DNA of 64,000 nucleotides from Chryseobacterium paridis (GCF_016595215.1 NZ_JAENHK010000010.1:124001-188000); one strand, 5' to 3'; positions 18,004 to 27,073 are shown, numbered from the stretch's first letter. Notes: generated from the letters alone by a model not told the origin. Program-made: numbers and translations.

Positions 18004-19275
18004 ATGGAAAAACAAGAACCTTTACCCTTTACGGGTTATCAGAAGTTTGTCATATTTATTTTAGCTATTACCCAATTTACGGTAATATTGGATTTTATGG
18101 TAATGTCTCCATTGGGCGACATGCTTATGAAATCACTTAGCCTTAAACCTTCAGCCTTTGGATTTGCGGTCTCTGCTTATGCTTTTAGTGCCGGGATTTC
18201 AGGTTTGCTGACAGCTGGTTTTGCAGATAAATTTGATCGTAAGAAACTTTTACTTTTCTTTTATATCGGATTTATTGCAGGAACTATTTTTTGTGGGGTG
18301 GCACAGTCTTATCAAGCATTAGTAGCAGCCCGTATTATCACAGGTCTTTTTGGAGGGGTGATCGGTTCTATCTCTATGGCGATCATTACCGATTTATTTG
18401 CGCTTCAACAAAGAGGAAGAGTGATGGGATTTATTCAGATGGGGTTTGGAGGAAGCCAGGTATTAGGTGTACCTATCGGACTTTATCTGGCTAATGCATG
18501 GGGTTGGGAAGCTCCTTTCTGGATGGTAGCTGCTTTAAGTATCATCATTGCTGCTTTAATTTTTGTGAAGCTACAGCCTGTAACAAAACATCTTTCTGTA
18601 CAAAGAGATAAATCCGTATTTCAGCATCTATGGCATACGGTTGCAAAAAGTAATTACCGTGTAGGTTTTACGGCTACCGCTTTATTATCTATCGGAGGTT
18701 TTATGATGATGCCTTTCGGGACTGCCTTTGCCGTTAATAACCTTGGGCTTACCAATGAACAGCTTCCTATGTTATTTATGGTTTCCGGGGTAAGTTCACT
18801 TGTGATCATGCCATTAATCGGGAAATTGAGTGACAAAATAGATAAGTTTAAAATATTTGCTTTTGCTTCTGTCTGGATGATGATCATGTGTGTACTTTAT
18901 ACCAATCTATCCGTAACACCATTATGGCTGGTGATGATATTCAATGTATTAATGATGATCGGGGTGATGAGCAGGATGATTCCTTCTTCTGCGCTGACGA
19001 GTGCAATACCTGATTTACAGGATAGAGGTGCATTTATGAGTATCAACTCTTCTTTACAACAGATAGCAGGAGGTGTTGCAGCGGCAGCCGCTGGTGTAAT
19101 TGTTACCCAAAAAAGTAAAGGGGCACCTTTAGAACATTATAATATTGTAGGTTATGTAATAGTTGCTATTTCGATCTTAAGTATATTTTTAATGTGGAGA
19201 GTTAACAATTTAGCTAAAAAGAAAGTGAATATAGAAGAGGCTCCGGTTGATGAGCCTATTCCTTTAGCAGAATAA
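18004..19275 (+). CDS. Major facilitator superfamily transporter
   Basis: 423 residues with twelve predicted membrane helices, starting near QKFVIFILAITQFTVILDFMV. The loop between helices 2 and 3 (TAGFADKFDRKKLLLF, about 70-85) is the MFS motif A (G-x-x-x-D-R-x-G-R-K type); the second half has an equivalent loop, IGKLSDKIDKFKIF. It is an inner-membrane proton antiporter or uniporter; the pairing with a TetR regulator suggests drug or metabolite efflux. A strong terminator follows 10 bp after the stop. The cargo cannot be read from the sequence. Confidence 0.92.
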   Translation: MEKQEPLPFTGYQKFVIFILAITQFTVILDFMVMSPLGDMLMKSLSLKPSAFGFAVSAYAFSAGISGLLTAGFADKFDRKKLLLFFYIGFIAGTIFCGVAQSYQALVAARIITGLFGGVIGSISMAIITDLFALQQRGRVMGFIQMGFGGSQVLGVPIGLYLANAWGWEAPFWMVAALSIIIAALIFVKLQPVTKHLSVQRDKSVFQHLWHTVAKSNYRVGFTATALLSIGGFMMMPFGTAFAVNNLGLTNEQLPMLFMVSGVSSLVIMPLIGKLSDKIDKFKIFAFASVWMMIMCVLYTNLSVTPLWLVMIFNVLMMIGVMSRMIPSSALTSAIPDLQDRGAFMSINSSLQQIAGGVAAAAAGVIVTQKSKGAPLEHYNIVGYVIVAISILSIFLMWRVNNLAKKKVNIEEAPVDEPIPLAE

Positions 19276-19285
19276 TTCAGATAGA

Positions 19286-19317
19286 AAAAAAATGTTCGGG
19301 ATTCCGAACATTTTTTT
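19286..19317 (+). terminator. Rho-independent terminator after the MFS gene
   Basis: AAAAAAATGTTCGG (19286-19299) pairs with CCGAACATTTTTTT (19304-19317) around the 4-nt loop GATT, followed by T's. Both strands could terminate here, serving the convergent gene at 19339 as well. Confidence 0.92.
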
Positions 19318-19338
19318 GTTTAAGACAAAATGAAGCAT

Positions 19339-19833
19339 TTAAATTGAGATTTGTTTGTTGACTTTTTTCTGAATCACGTATTGATAAACAGAACCTATTA
19401 TAAAAAGGATAAAAAGAAACAGAAGTGTTTTGCCTATTAATGGATCAGCGATGTCTTTTGCTAACGGACGTCCTACCGGAATACGGGTAAATGTTTCATT
19501 AACCGTCGGCACAAGAGACAGAAAGAAACTAAAAGAGAGCGAGAAGTTTTCAAAATACCGGGCTCTTTTGCTATTTTGTTTTTTTGAAAAGAGAAAATAA
19601 GCCAGAGATACCAAAATGATGATGAAAATAGAAAAGACATGTCCCGGATTAAAGCCTCCATGTTTCGATATTCCTAATGCGGTGAGTGAAGTGACAAGGG
19701 TTCCGTAAAAATATATTTTCCCGGATAGGTTACCCAGATTGATCTTGCCATATTTAATAAATGATACTATTGCACCTATTAGAGCTGCAATGCCAATAAT
19801 TGTGTGAAAAATTCCTAAACCTGAAAGTCCCAT
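19339..19833 (-). CDS. Small integral membrane protein of unknown function
   Basis: 164 residues. About five membrane helices can be seen: IFHTIIGIAALIGAIVSFI (8-26), YFYGTLVTSLTALGI, VFSIFIIILVSLAYFLF, FSLSFSFFLSLVP and LLFLFILFIIGSVYQYVI near the end. A short conserved-looking stretch, GISKHGGFNPGH, lies between helices 2 and 3. No enzyme motif was recognised. It is transcribed alone, convergent with the MFS gene, and is similar in style to small flavobacterial hypothetical membrane proteins. Confidence 0.6.
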   Translation of the reverse strand: MGLSGLGIFHTIIGIAALIGAIVSFIKYGKINLGNLSGKIYFYGTLVTSLTALGISKHGGFNPGHVFSIFIIILVSLAYFLFSKKQNSKRARYFENFSLSFSFFLSLVPTVNETFTRIPVGRPLAKDIADPLIGKTLLFLFILFIIGSVYQYVIQKKVNKQISI

Positions 19834-20081
19834 TTGATAATGTTTTTTATGTTATAAATTCTGTTATTATAGAAAAGCAGTCGCAACAAGGAGTTAACTT
19901 TCTGCTTAATCACTTTCCTAATGGACAATGCAAAATTGCAATAGAAATGACAGGAAAACTTTGCGATTTCGTTCAATTATTTGGCATTTTGGTTCATAAA
20001 AAATCATTCCTAATTGAGCTTTAAGAATGCTTGGTTTTACTGGGGAATATTGTGAGAATTAGTACTCTGGAAAATGAAATA

Positions 20082-20945
20082 TTATTTCAAATGTTTATTT
20101 TTTAGTTCATGGCGATAGCTGGTAGGACTAAGATTGTACTTTTCACCAAAGCTTTTGGTAAAATTCGCCAGATCATTGAATCCACAATCGAATGCAATTT
20201 CAGTGATCCGCTGGTCTGAGACTAAAAGCAGTTCGGCAGCTTTCTCGAGCTTCTTGTTTTTAATGTAGTTGGCGGGAGTGTCATTATATAATTTGGCAAA
20301 TTCTCTTTTAAAAGAAGATACGCTGAGATTATTCAGTTCTGCCAACTGTTCAATCGTTAACTGTGAAAATAAATTAGCCTCAATGATTTGTTTAAAAGTA
20401 TAGGTTACCGGAGAAAAAAGCTGTGATAATATCACCTGTATGGCCTCTGCATTTTGAGTTTGAGCCAACAACAAAATAATTTCCTTTAGCTTCAGAATCA
20501 GAATGTCTTCATTAACCAAAGATGGATTCTCAAAATAAAATAATAACCCTTCAATGTATTTCTGAATGAGAAATTCATTATTTATTTTTTTATTGGATTG
20601 ATTGGAAACGACATGCTTAGGCGAGTGAAGTAATAACGGCAATTCCCTGTCATAAATTTTTTTCAATATGTCCGGATAGAACGTAACAATTACAATTTCA
20701 CAATCACTTTGGACAGCAGAATGATGTATTTGTTTTCCTGATGTGATACAATTCAGGAACAGGGAGTAATTGGTAGGAATGTTAATTTCTTCATTATCCA
20801 CCTGATATTGAAATTCACCTTTTAAAACATATAGAAAACACGCTTGTTCAGTAACTGGAAAATCAAAATTAAATGGTGATGTCAATGCAATTTTTTGCAT
20901 TAAAGTCTTGCCAAACAGGTCATACTTTTTATAATCATTTACCAT
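20082..20945 (-). CDS. AraC-family transcriptional regulator
   Basis: 287 residues. The N-terminal half is a cupin-like sensor (TEQACFLYVLKGEFQYQVDNEEINIPTNYS over two strands). The C-terminal 100 residues hold the two HTH motifs: LTIEQLAELNNLSVSSFKREF and ITEIAFDCGFNDLANFTKSF, then the family ending SPTSYRHELK. It stands alone between a membrane protein gene and the next AraC gene, so its target is unknown. Confidence 0.9.
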   Translation of the reverse strand: MVNDYKKYDLFGKTLMQKIALTSPFNFDFPVTEQACFLYVLKGEFQYQVDNEEINIPTNYSLFLNCITSGKQIHHSAVQSDCEIVIVTFYPDILKKIYDRELPLLLHSPKHVVSNQSNKKINNEFLIQKYIEGLLFYFENPSLVNEDILILKLKEIILLLAQTQNAEAIQVILSQLFSPVTYTFKQIIEANLFSQLTIEQLAELNNLSVSSFKREFAKLYNDTPANYIKNKKLEKAAELLLVSDQRITEIAFDCGFNDLANFTKSFGEKYNLSPTSYRHELKNKHLK

Positions 20946-21086
20946 AATTCTATTTTTTGTCTTCGTGTTTAATCAGGTATTTCCGCTGATTGAATTACTT
21001 ATCAAATATAAATCATAAAAATTAATTTTGATCAACCCGGTCGGCCAACAGAAGCCGTGTTTGATATAGAAAATACCCGGATTTTT

Positions 21087-21887
21087 CTAGATGATTTGTG
21101 ATGGTGGCAACCCGAACATTTTCTTAAAAGCAAAAGAAAAGTGGGAGAGATCCTGAAATCCGGTATCCAGATATACATCAGAAACAGCTGCTCCCTTTTC
21201 TTTAATGAGATAATAAGCTTCCTGAAGCCTCTTCTGTTGCAGCCATTTTCTTGGACTTACAGCAAAAATTTTTTCAAAATCACGTTGAAATGTAGAGAGG
21301 CTACGGCCTGTGAGATAGGCAAACCTTTCAAGAGATACATTAAAACGGAAATTGTGATTCATAAAGGACTCCAGATCTATTTTTCCAGGTTCTGTAAAAT
21401 CAAATAATACATCTTTTAAAGAAGGGTTGGTTTGCAAAAGGATCACGATAAGTTCTTTTAGCTTGATGTTTTTCAATACCTCATTCCCGGGCTTGTCAAG
21501 TTCGTCATATGGCTTTAATGATTCGATGTAACCTGAAAGCAGGTCATTATCTGGTATACGGAAAACGGGTTCATCATGGTGACTTTTTGTGGCCTTATAA
21601 TCATATTCCATGCTTACATTTTTCAATGTATCCTGGTCCATAAAAACTGAAATGTTTGCATATTCACCGTTTTCAGGAGGAATTTTATTAAACTTAATAA
21701 GCGTATTTCTTCTCGTAAGCCTAAAACTTCCCTGATCAAAAATATATTCCTTTTGACCATCATTATATACCAATCTACCTGAAACCTGATAACTGAAAAC
21801 ATGTTCCGGGATGAATTGTTCACCATCTCTTACGTTCCTGGAATAGCAGGCGTAAGTGATCTGGTTTATTTTCTTATGGTCTGTCAT
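21087..21887 (-). CDS. AraC-family transcriptional regulator downstream of an SDR gene
   Basis: About 267 residues; I take the ATG at 21887 (MTDHKKINQITYACY) rather than 21917. The N-terminal sensor ends near residue 150; the DNA-binding half has FAYLTGRSLSTFQRDFEKIF and VYLDTGFQDLSHFSFAFKKMF, then GLPPSQII. It lies 39 bp behind the SDR gene on the same strand and is probably co-transcribed with it. It is a close paralog in layout and motifs of the AraC gene at 30494-31273, which also follows oxidoreductase genes. Confidence 0.88.
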   Translation of the reverse strand: MTDHKKINQITYACYSRNVRDGEQFIPEHVFSYQVSGRLVYNDGQKEYIFDQGSFRLTRRNTLIKFNKIPPENGEYANISVFMDQDTLKNVSMEYDYKATKSHHDEPVFRIPDNDLLSGYIESLKPYDELDKPGNEVLKNIKLKELIVILLQTNPSLKDVLFDFTEPGKIDLESFMNHNFRFNVSLERFAYLTGRSLSTFQRDFEKIFAVSPRKWLQQKRLQEAYYLIKEKGAAVSDVYLDTGFQDLSHFSFAFKKMFGLPPSQII

Positions 21888-21926
21888 ATGATCTCTATTA
21901 ATACTTTCTCTCCTCAAAAATATTGA

Positions 21927-22763
21927 TTATTTATGATTATCTGCATCAGTAGATAAGGTAACAGGCATCCATTTTTCGGATTCTTCTTTTCGCACAAGTT
22001 CAGCATTTTTAAGAATTCCAACGGCATCACTTCCCAACACCAGATGAATAGGAGGTTCTGGATGATCTGCCAATTCAATTAATACCTTTGCGACTTTATT
22101 CGGATCGCTTTTTGGAACAAATTTTCCACTTTTAAAGAAATCAACACGGGCATCAACCGTTTCTTCATAGCCTTCTACATGCGGAGCAAATGACATCGAC
22201 TGTCCCGCCCAATTAGTGCCCATTCCCCCAGGTTCAACCGAAGTTACTCTGATCCCAAGTGGCATCATTTCTTTTGCCAATGCTTCACTAAAACCGGTTA
22301 ACCCAAATTTGGCACTTTGGTAAATAGAAAGACCAATGCTGGCTACGAGCCCACCCACTGAACTTAAATTTAAGATCCTTCCGGATTTTTGCTTTCTCAT
22401 ATAAGGCAATACGGCTCTGCATATTTCGACAGGTGCCAATAAATTAGCTGTAAACTGATCACGTATTTGTTCTGCTGTAAAAGCCTCAGTTGCTCCGGTC
22501 ACCCCAAAACCAGCATTATTAACAAGAACATCAATACGCCCAAATTTTGAAATGGTATCCGATACTGCTGCCTGGATCTGATCCGACTTCGTAACATCAA
22601 GTTCCAATACGAGTATACGTTCTTTATAAATTGCGGCAAGATCCTGTAATTTTGATGAGGTTCTTGCGGTAGCTGCAACGATTCCGCCATTTGAAAGAAC
22701 TGCTTCTGTTAAGATTCTTCCTAACCCACTTGAACTACCTGTTATAAACCATACTTTTTCCAT
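21927..22763 (-). CDS. Short-chain dehydrogenase/reductase
   Basis: 278 residues of the classical SDR fold. The cofactor motif TGSSSGLGR is at about 8-16, LVNNAGFGVTG near 80, catalytic Ser in LNLSSVGG near 137 and YQSAK as YxxxK near 150. Absence of an acidic residue straight after the first strand's Arg (AATARTSSKL) suggests NADP(H) preference. It is the first gene of an SDR-AraC pair. Its upstream region contains a set of phased TGTAGA repeats. The substrate is unknown; annotations of such enzymes as alcohol or ketoacyl reductases would be guesswork. Confidence 0.9.
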   Translation of the reverse strand: MEKVWFITGSSSGLGRILTEAVLSNGGIVAATARTSSKLQDLAAIYKERILVLELDVTKSDQIQAAVSDTISKFGRIDVLVNNAGFGVTGATEAFTAEQIRDQFTANLLAPVEICRAVLPYMRKQKSGRILNLSSVGGLVASIGLSIYQSAKFGLTGFSEALAKEMMPLGIRVTSVEPGGMGTNWAGQSMSFAPHVEGYEETVDARVDFFKSGKFVPKSDPNKVAKVLIELADHPEPPIHLVLGSDAVGILKNAELVRKEESEKWMPVTLSTDADNHK

Positions 22764-23090
22764 GTCTTTTTTATTTTTAATTATATAGCAAATTTATAAG
22801 CTTTACTTCCATGTCACTTTGTTCTATTGGTCATACTTACTTTGTTGTAAAAGTCATGTTTCTGAATATTGATTAGCTCTACGACTAGATGGTTGATGTA
22901 TAACAATTGACAGTTCATACAGAATGTAGACGTATTGTAGACATTATTTTTATTTTCTGTAGATATTCTGTAGCTCGTAAAATCCTTCAATATGCCAGAT
23001 TAATCTGAACTTTGAACTATAGAATTTTGGATACTGGATAACATGAATCGGGAGTAATAAATTCTTTTAATTCTTTATTAAAAAATAGTT
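22764..23090. other. Divergent intergenic region with phased TGTAGA repeats
   Basis: 327 bp between the SDR gene (minus) and the lipoprotein gene (plus), containing the control region of both. No ORF is seen. The striking part is TGTAGA-type motifs at 22925, 22936, 22958 and 22969, all in the same orientation and in 11-bp register, with one position (22947) empty. Confidence 0.55.
22925..22973. promoter_or_regulatory. Helically phased direct repeats, candidate operator
   Basis: TGTAGAC (22925-22931), TGTAGAC (22936-22942), TGTAGA (22958-22963) and TGTAG (22969-22973) start at exact multiples of 11 bp. Two dimer-sized pairs on one face of the helix would suit a regulator that binds direct repeats (AraC, LytTR or response-regulator type). 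The bound protein is unknown. Confidence 0.45.
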
Positions 23091-23621
23091 ATGCACCACA
23101 CCATTAAAAATGTGATACTTATGGGAACCTTCCTGACGATCACAGCATGTGAATTTTCACGTAATACACCCACAGAGTACTTTGATCGGGTTGCTCTCAA
23201 CACGAATCAAATAACACGGTTTGGAGGTCAGTACTTTAATACCTATCTGAAATATATTAAAGGAGGAGCCAGTACACCTGACTTTAATACCTGTGAAAAA
23301 TATCTTAAAAATAACTCTATTGCAACGGCAGAGCGGAATGTCCAAAAGATAAAGGAATTGCAATCTACTCCGAAAACTAAACCCATGATCGATGCAGCCC
23401 TCGACTTGTATGCTTTTGTTTTAAACAGTTATAAAACAGATCACCTAAAGATTGCCAAAATGATCGACAACAAAGCACCGGAAGCAGACATCGAGGCTGC
23501 CATAATCGAAATGGATAATAAAAGCTATGATATTTTTGCTCAGAAATACGATAATCTTTGGAAGCTTGCAGAAATCTATGCTAAAGACAATGGAATAGAA
23601 GTTAAAAAAATGCCTTTTTAG
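23091..23621 (+). CDS. Hypothetical lipoprotein
   Basis: 176 residues; the hydrophobic N-terminus ends LTITACEF with a lipobox Cys20. The mature part is mostly helical (NVQKIKELQSTPKTKPMIDAAL, YDIFAQKYDNLWKLAEIYAKD), like small four-helix envelope proteins, but I recognise no family. It is followed 52 bp later by two small membrane-protein genes in the same direction. The start at 23091 is the first of two (ATG at 23121 would leave too little signal sequence). Confidence 0.55.
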   Translation: MHHTIKNVILMGTFLTITACEFSRNTPTEYFDRVALNTNQITRFGGQYFNTYLKYIKGGASTPDFNTCEKYLKNNSIATAERNVQKIKELQSTPKTKPMIDAALDLYAFVLNSYKTDHLKIAKMIDNKAPEADIEAAIIEMDNKSYDIFAQKYDNLWKLAEIYAKDNGIEVKKMPF

Positions 23622-23672
23622 AAACCAAAATCTACGAATCCAATCACCGAATTGTTACCTTGAAAAATACAT

Positions 23673-24137
23673 ATGAATACCTATAAATTTTACACGCAAA
23701 AAGGAGATCAATACCACCGCATTCCGCAAACGAAAATGTACGCTGTCATCGGGCTGCTTTTTCTGGCTATAGGTTTTGTATTGTGGTATCGTACCCAAAC
23801 GATGTTTTCATTACTATATCTTATTTTTTTAGGTATTGTATCTTTATTTTATTTTGCAAGAATGTTCAGTAAAATAATAATTGACCTTGGAAACCAAACC
23901 ATTACCTACAAACCTACATTGTATTCTGCCACTAAGGTTTATTCCTTAAATAATATTATTGATCTAAGCATGAGTAGTAAGATTTATGTATTGGTATTGA
24001 ATGTCAGAGCCTTCCTATTGATAGATGATAAAGCTTTGAGAATAGGTCAGAGCCTTATGACTCCTAAACCTATGGAAGAACTCCTGATCGAAACTGAAAG
24101 AATACTTGGTTTTAATAATAGAAGTGAAAATGGATAG
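23673..24137 (+). CDS. Two-helix membrane protein of unknown function (first paralog)
   Basis: 154 residues. A short soluble start (MNTYKFYTQKGDQYHRIP) precedes two close membrane helices (MYAVIGLLFLAIGFVLWY and MFSLLYLIFLGIVSLFYF), then a beta-rich cytoplasmic part with IIDLGNQTITYKP and LNNIIDLSMSSKIYVL, similar in outline to bacterial PH-like domains. The next gene overlaps by 8 bp and has the same layout, so the pair looks like a tandem duplication that has diverged. No function can be given. Confidence 0.55.
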   Translation: MNTYKFYTQKGDQYHRIPQTKMYAVIGLLFLAIGFVLWYRTQTMFSLLYLIFLGIVSLFYFARMFSKIIIDLGNQTITYKPTLYSATKVYSLNNIIDLSMSSKIYVLVLNVRAFLLIDDKALRIGQSLMTPKPMEELLIETERILGFNNRSENG

Positions 24138-24606
24138 ACCCATTTATAAGCAAGATGGATCCACTCTGATCATACAACCTTATATCAATCATTTACAAAG
24201 AATAAAAGTTTTTTGTTTGATTGGTGTCTTATTTTTGTGTTTAGCAGTGTTCCTTTGGTTCAAATTTTCAGATTTCTGGCAATTGCCAACCTCTATTGGA
24301 CTTTGTCTGAGCCTGCTTTCCCTTGGTTATTATTTTTATAATGTTCAAATGAAAGTAGTATTTGACAAAGGTAAGGGGGAAATTTATCAATTAATTTTCA
24401 ATAAGTACCAAATCAATAAAATCTCATTTAGCAGCGGAACTATTGTATCAAGAAGCATTAATGGCTGTTTTTTTTATGCTGTTTCCCAAAAAAGTAATGT
24501 ATATGGGAATGCTTCACCCATAAGTCCGTTTTTAACAAAAGAAGCTAAAAGACTGAAATATGAACAAGAGGTACTTCCTTTAATTGAAGCATATCTTAAA
24601 AATTAA
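24130..24606 (+). CDS. Two-helix membrane protein of unknown function (second paralog)
   Basis: About 158 residues from the ATG at 24130, which overlaps the previous stop by 8 bp (ATGGATAG). Layout matches the upstream gene: IYKQDGSTLIIQPYI, two helices (VFCLIGVLFLCLAVFLWF and TSIGLCLSLLSLGYYFY), then VVFDKGKGEIYQLIF and ISFSSGTIVSRSI. The 24106 start would extend the overlap to 32 bp and is less likely. Translational coupling suggests the two proteins work together. Confidence 0.55.
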   Translation: MDRPIYKQDGSTLIIQPYINHLQRIKVFCLIGVLFLCLAVFLWFKFSDFWQLPTSIGLCLSLLSLGYYFYNVQMKVVFDKGKGEIYQLIFNKYQINKISFSSGTIVSRSINGCFFYAVSQKSNVYGNASPISPFLTKEAKRLKYEQEVLPLIEAYLKN

Positions 24607-24621
24607 GAATATAATAGGATA

Positions 24622-24653
24622 AAATGGGGTAGGATTTTATCTCAACCCCATTT
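24622..24653 (+). terminator. Hairpin terminator between convergent genes
   Basis: AAATGGGGT (24622-24630) pairs with ACCCCATTT (24645-24653), loop 14 nt, 16 bp after the stop at 24606 and just before the convergent gene's stop at 24667. The T-rich tail supports use on the plus strand. Confidence 0.65.
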
Positions 24654-24666
24654 ATTTACCATTTGC

Positions 24667-25050
24667 TTATATTTCTGAACCTAGTTTTTTTTCACTGCTA
24701 TTACCTTCCAGTAAGATGGTTAGTTCATCACAATTGATCACCTTATTATTTTTGATAGTGAATTCTGCGAAAACTTTGTGCTTGACCGTTTCTCCATTTT
24801 TGAGAATACTTGTAACATAATGTTTGGTAAATATGGAAGTTTCATTACTTGCTATATTTGCGAATAGCACATTTTGCGTGCTTACTTTTTCTTTTAATTT
24901 CTGAATATGCTTTTTAAAAGAATTAAAATCCAATATGACATTATCTACATCCTGCTGATAATCTTCGCTAAAGTATTTATTGATTAATGACTCGTCATAA
25001 TTTTTGTTTTCAATGACATCGATAAATAGGGCTCTTATTAATTTTTCCAT
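24667..25050 (-). CDS. SnoaL/NTF2-like protein
   Basis: About 127 residues from the ATG at 25050 (MEKLIRALFIDVIENK). The first helices, INKYFSEDYQQ and DFNSFKKHIQKLKEK, and the later strands (FAEFTIKNNKVINCDEL) fit the SnoaL-like cone fold common in small ligand-binding or isomerase-like proteins. No signal peptide, so it is cytoplasmic. It lies 75 bp behind the Crp/Fnr-type regulator gene on the same strand and may be under its control. Catalytic residues are not identifiable. Confidence 0.65.
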   Translation of the reverse strand: MEKLIRALFIDVIENKNYDESLINKYFSEDYQQDVDNVILDFNSFKKHIQKLKEKVSTQNVLFANIASNETSIFTKHYVTSILKNGETVKHKVFAEFTIKNNKVINCDELTILLEGNSSEKKLGSEI

Positions 25051-25125
25051 TGTTGATATTATTTTCAACAAAAGTACATGGCTTCACAGTGACAAGTCGA
25101 TAACAATTGTAAAGAAATGCATTCC

Positions 25126-25656
25126 TCATCGATTTCTGATTCTGCTTAAACTCACCGGAGTAATACCCAGATACGATGCCACTAAATGTTGCGGAATACG
25201 AAGAATAATTTCAGGACTTTCTTCAAGCAGCCTTTTATACCGTATCTCTGGCTTGTCCTGTATTCTTGAGATTAACAGACGCTGGTAATCATTTACTCTG
25301 CCGATCAGGTATTGATTGAATAAGTGTAAGAATTCTTTGTTTTCAGACAATTTATCTATCACTGTTTTTTCGATTGACAAGACTGTACAGTCTTCAATTG
25401 TTTCAACAGAATAGGAGCTGGGTATATTGTGAAAAAAACTTTCGGAGGAACAAAAGATACGGTCTTCAAAAAGAAATTGAAAGGTAATTTCTTTACCATC
25501 ATAATTGGTCCATCCTCTGAGAATTCCTTTTTTCAAATAATAAAATTTTTTTGAAATGACACCCTCCTCAATAATAACAGTCTTAGGTTTGTAATTTTCT
25601 ACCTTTCCAGACTTAAAGAGAATTTCAATGAGCTGATTTAATTCCTGATTTTTCAT
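25126..25656 (-). CDS. Crp/Fnr-family transcriptional regulator
   Basis: 176 residues. The N-terminal cyclic-nucleotide-binding-like domain is visible as IIEEGVISKKFYYLKKGILRG and the beta-roll around FQFLFEDRIFCSSESFF. The C-terminal HTH ends LVASYLGITPVSLSRIRNR. Ending right after the recognition helix is common in Bacteroidota members of this family. There is no Cys cluster, so it is not an FNR-type iron-sulfur sensor. Target unknown; the SnoaL-like gene downstream is the nearest candidate. Confidence 0.88.
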   Translation of the reverse strand: MKNQELNQLIEILFKSGKVENYKPKTVIIEEGVISKKFYYLKKGILRGWTNYDGKEITFQFLFEDRIFCSSESFFHNIPSSYSVETIEDCTVLSIEKTVIDKLSENKEFLHLFNQYLIGRVNDYQRLLISRIQDKPEIRYKRLLEESPEIILRIPQHLVASYLGITPVSLSRIRNR

Positions 25657-25868
25657 AAAAACCTAATATTTTACTATGTAGCGACGTTATTTAAAAGAAA
25701 TATGAATTTTTAATTTTACATTCTTCTTGTAGAAACTGTCTGCTAAATTATGAAAAATCACACGAGTTTCTTCGGTATAAATATTGCTCATTAATCTCGA
25801 AGCCTGGTGAATTAATTATTAATAATTAAAATCAAAAAGCTAAAGAAAACCAACCCAATCACATAAAA

Positions 25869-26921
25869 ATGAAATTACATTATCGTACTCTTTTTACCGT
25901 TTCTATACTCGCTCTGTTTCTTGTTGGCTGTGATACAGATAAATCCGATCCCTCCAATCCTGATGAAACGGAGGTCCCTGAAATCCCCGTATCTGAAATT
26001 TACGTGTCCGGTTATGAAAGCGGAGATGTTAAATATTGGAAAAATGGTACTGTTACCAATCTGACTCCTGGATCAAGCTATGGTTATGCTACAGGATTAA
26101 CGGTTTCAGGGAATGATGTATATGTTGCCGGATGGGAAGATGGAGTTGGCGGAAGAAAGCTCCAGTATTGGAAAAATGGAGTATCCACTCAATTGGCTGT
26201 TGGTGATACTAATACACTTACCGGAGGTATTGCCGTAAGTGGTAACGACGTATATGTTGCAGGGGCACAAACTAACAGTGGGGGTACTAAAGTAGGAAAA
26301 TGCTGGAAAAATGGGATTGCTACCAATCTATCAGATGGTACACCCGGTCACCATACCAATGCTGAAGGAATAGTGGTGGTAGGAAATGATGTATATATAG
26401 CGGGGGGTGAATTTAATGGAAGCAGAGGTGTTGCCAAATATTGGAAGAATGGTGTTGCAATACCACTTACCGACGGGACCAAATCAGCACATGCTTCAGC
26501 AATTGCAGTTGATGGGAATGATGTATATGTTGCTGGATATGAAACTCTGACTGCAGCAGCAGGAAGTCCTCCCGTTGCCAAGTACTGGAAAAATGGGGTA
26601 GCGGTATCACTTACAGATGGAACAAACTATAATGTAGCAACAGGTATTGCTGTTTCAGGTAAGAACGTATATGTTTGCGGATATCAAAATAATACAGGTA
26701 GTGGAAACACCGCCAAATATTGGAAAAATGGGGTAGCCAAAGACCTTACCAATGGGTCACAAAATTCCCAGGCGAATGCTATCGCTCTTTCTGGGAGTGC
26801 GGTATATATAGCCGGTTATGAAGGAAACTTCGTCACTTATTGGAAAAATGGGGTGGCAACTCATTTGTCAAATGGCGGAAGTAGTAGTTCAGAAGGGCTT
26901 GCTATCTTTTTGAAAAAATAA
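25869..26921 (+). CDS. Lipoprotein with seven propeller-like repeats
   Basis: 350 residues. The signal peptide ends LFLVGCDTD (lipobox Cys21), so it is membrane-anchored, and a Pro/Asp/Glu-rich linker follows. The rest is seven copies of a 40-50-residue repeat with core DVYVAGYE...YWKNGVAxxLTxG. I count seven WKNG motifs. Seven is the number expected for a seven-bladed beta-propeller, and the last strand (GLAIFLKK) could close the ring with the first. No catalytic residues stand out; binding of a ligand or partner outside the cell is the likely role. It is transcribed alone. Confidence 0.78.
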   Translation: MKLHYRTLFTVSILALFLVGCDTDKSDPSNPDETEVPEIPVSEIYVSGYESGDVKYWKNGTVTNLTPGSSYGYATGLTVSGNDVYVAGWEDGVGGRKLQYWKNGVSTQLAVGDTNTLTGGIAVSGNDVYVAGAQTNSGGTKVGKCWKNGIATNLSDGTPGHHTNAEGIVVVGNDVYIAGGEFNGSRGVAKYWKNGVAIPLTDGTKSAHASAIAVDGNDVYVAGYETLTAAAGSPPVAKYWKNGVAVSLTDGTNYNVATGIAVSGKNVYVCGYQNNTGSGNTAKYWKNGVAKDLTNGSQNSQANAIALSGSAVYIAGYEGNFVTYWKNGVATHLSNGGSSSSEGLAIFLKK

Positions 26922-26940
26922 AATTTTTAATTAAAAATTT
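26921..26940 (+). terminator. AT-only palindrome after the propeller lipoprotein
   Basis: AAATTTTTAA (26921-26930) is followed by its exact complement TTAAAAATTT (26931-26940), starting at the last base of the stop codon. The stem contains no G-C pair, so termination is uncertain. Confidence 0.3.
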
Positions 26941-27073
26941 ATAAGGCTATTTGTTGATACCTTGATGTATTTAATAAAAGGTGACATAATTATTTTTATC
27001 TATAACATTTTGTGAATTGATAATCTGCTCTGATGATTAGTAGTTTAGGGGATGACTTTCCGCATTGTAAATA

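Noticed and set aside
19800..20024. 74-codon plus-strand frame
   Set aside because: Starts inside the membrane protein gene on the other strand and shows no family features.
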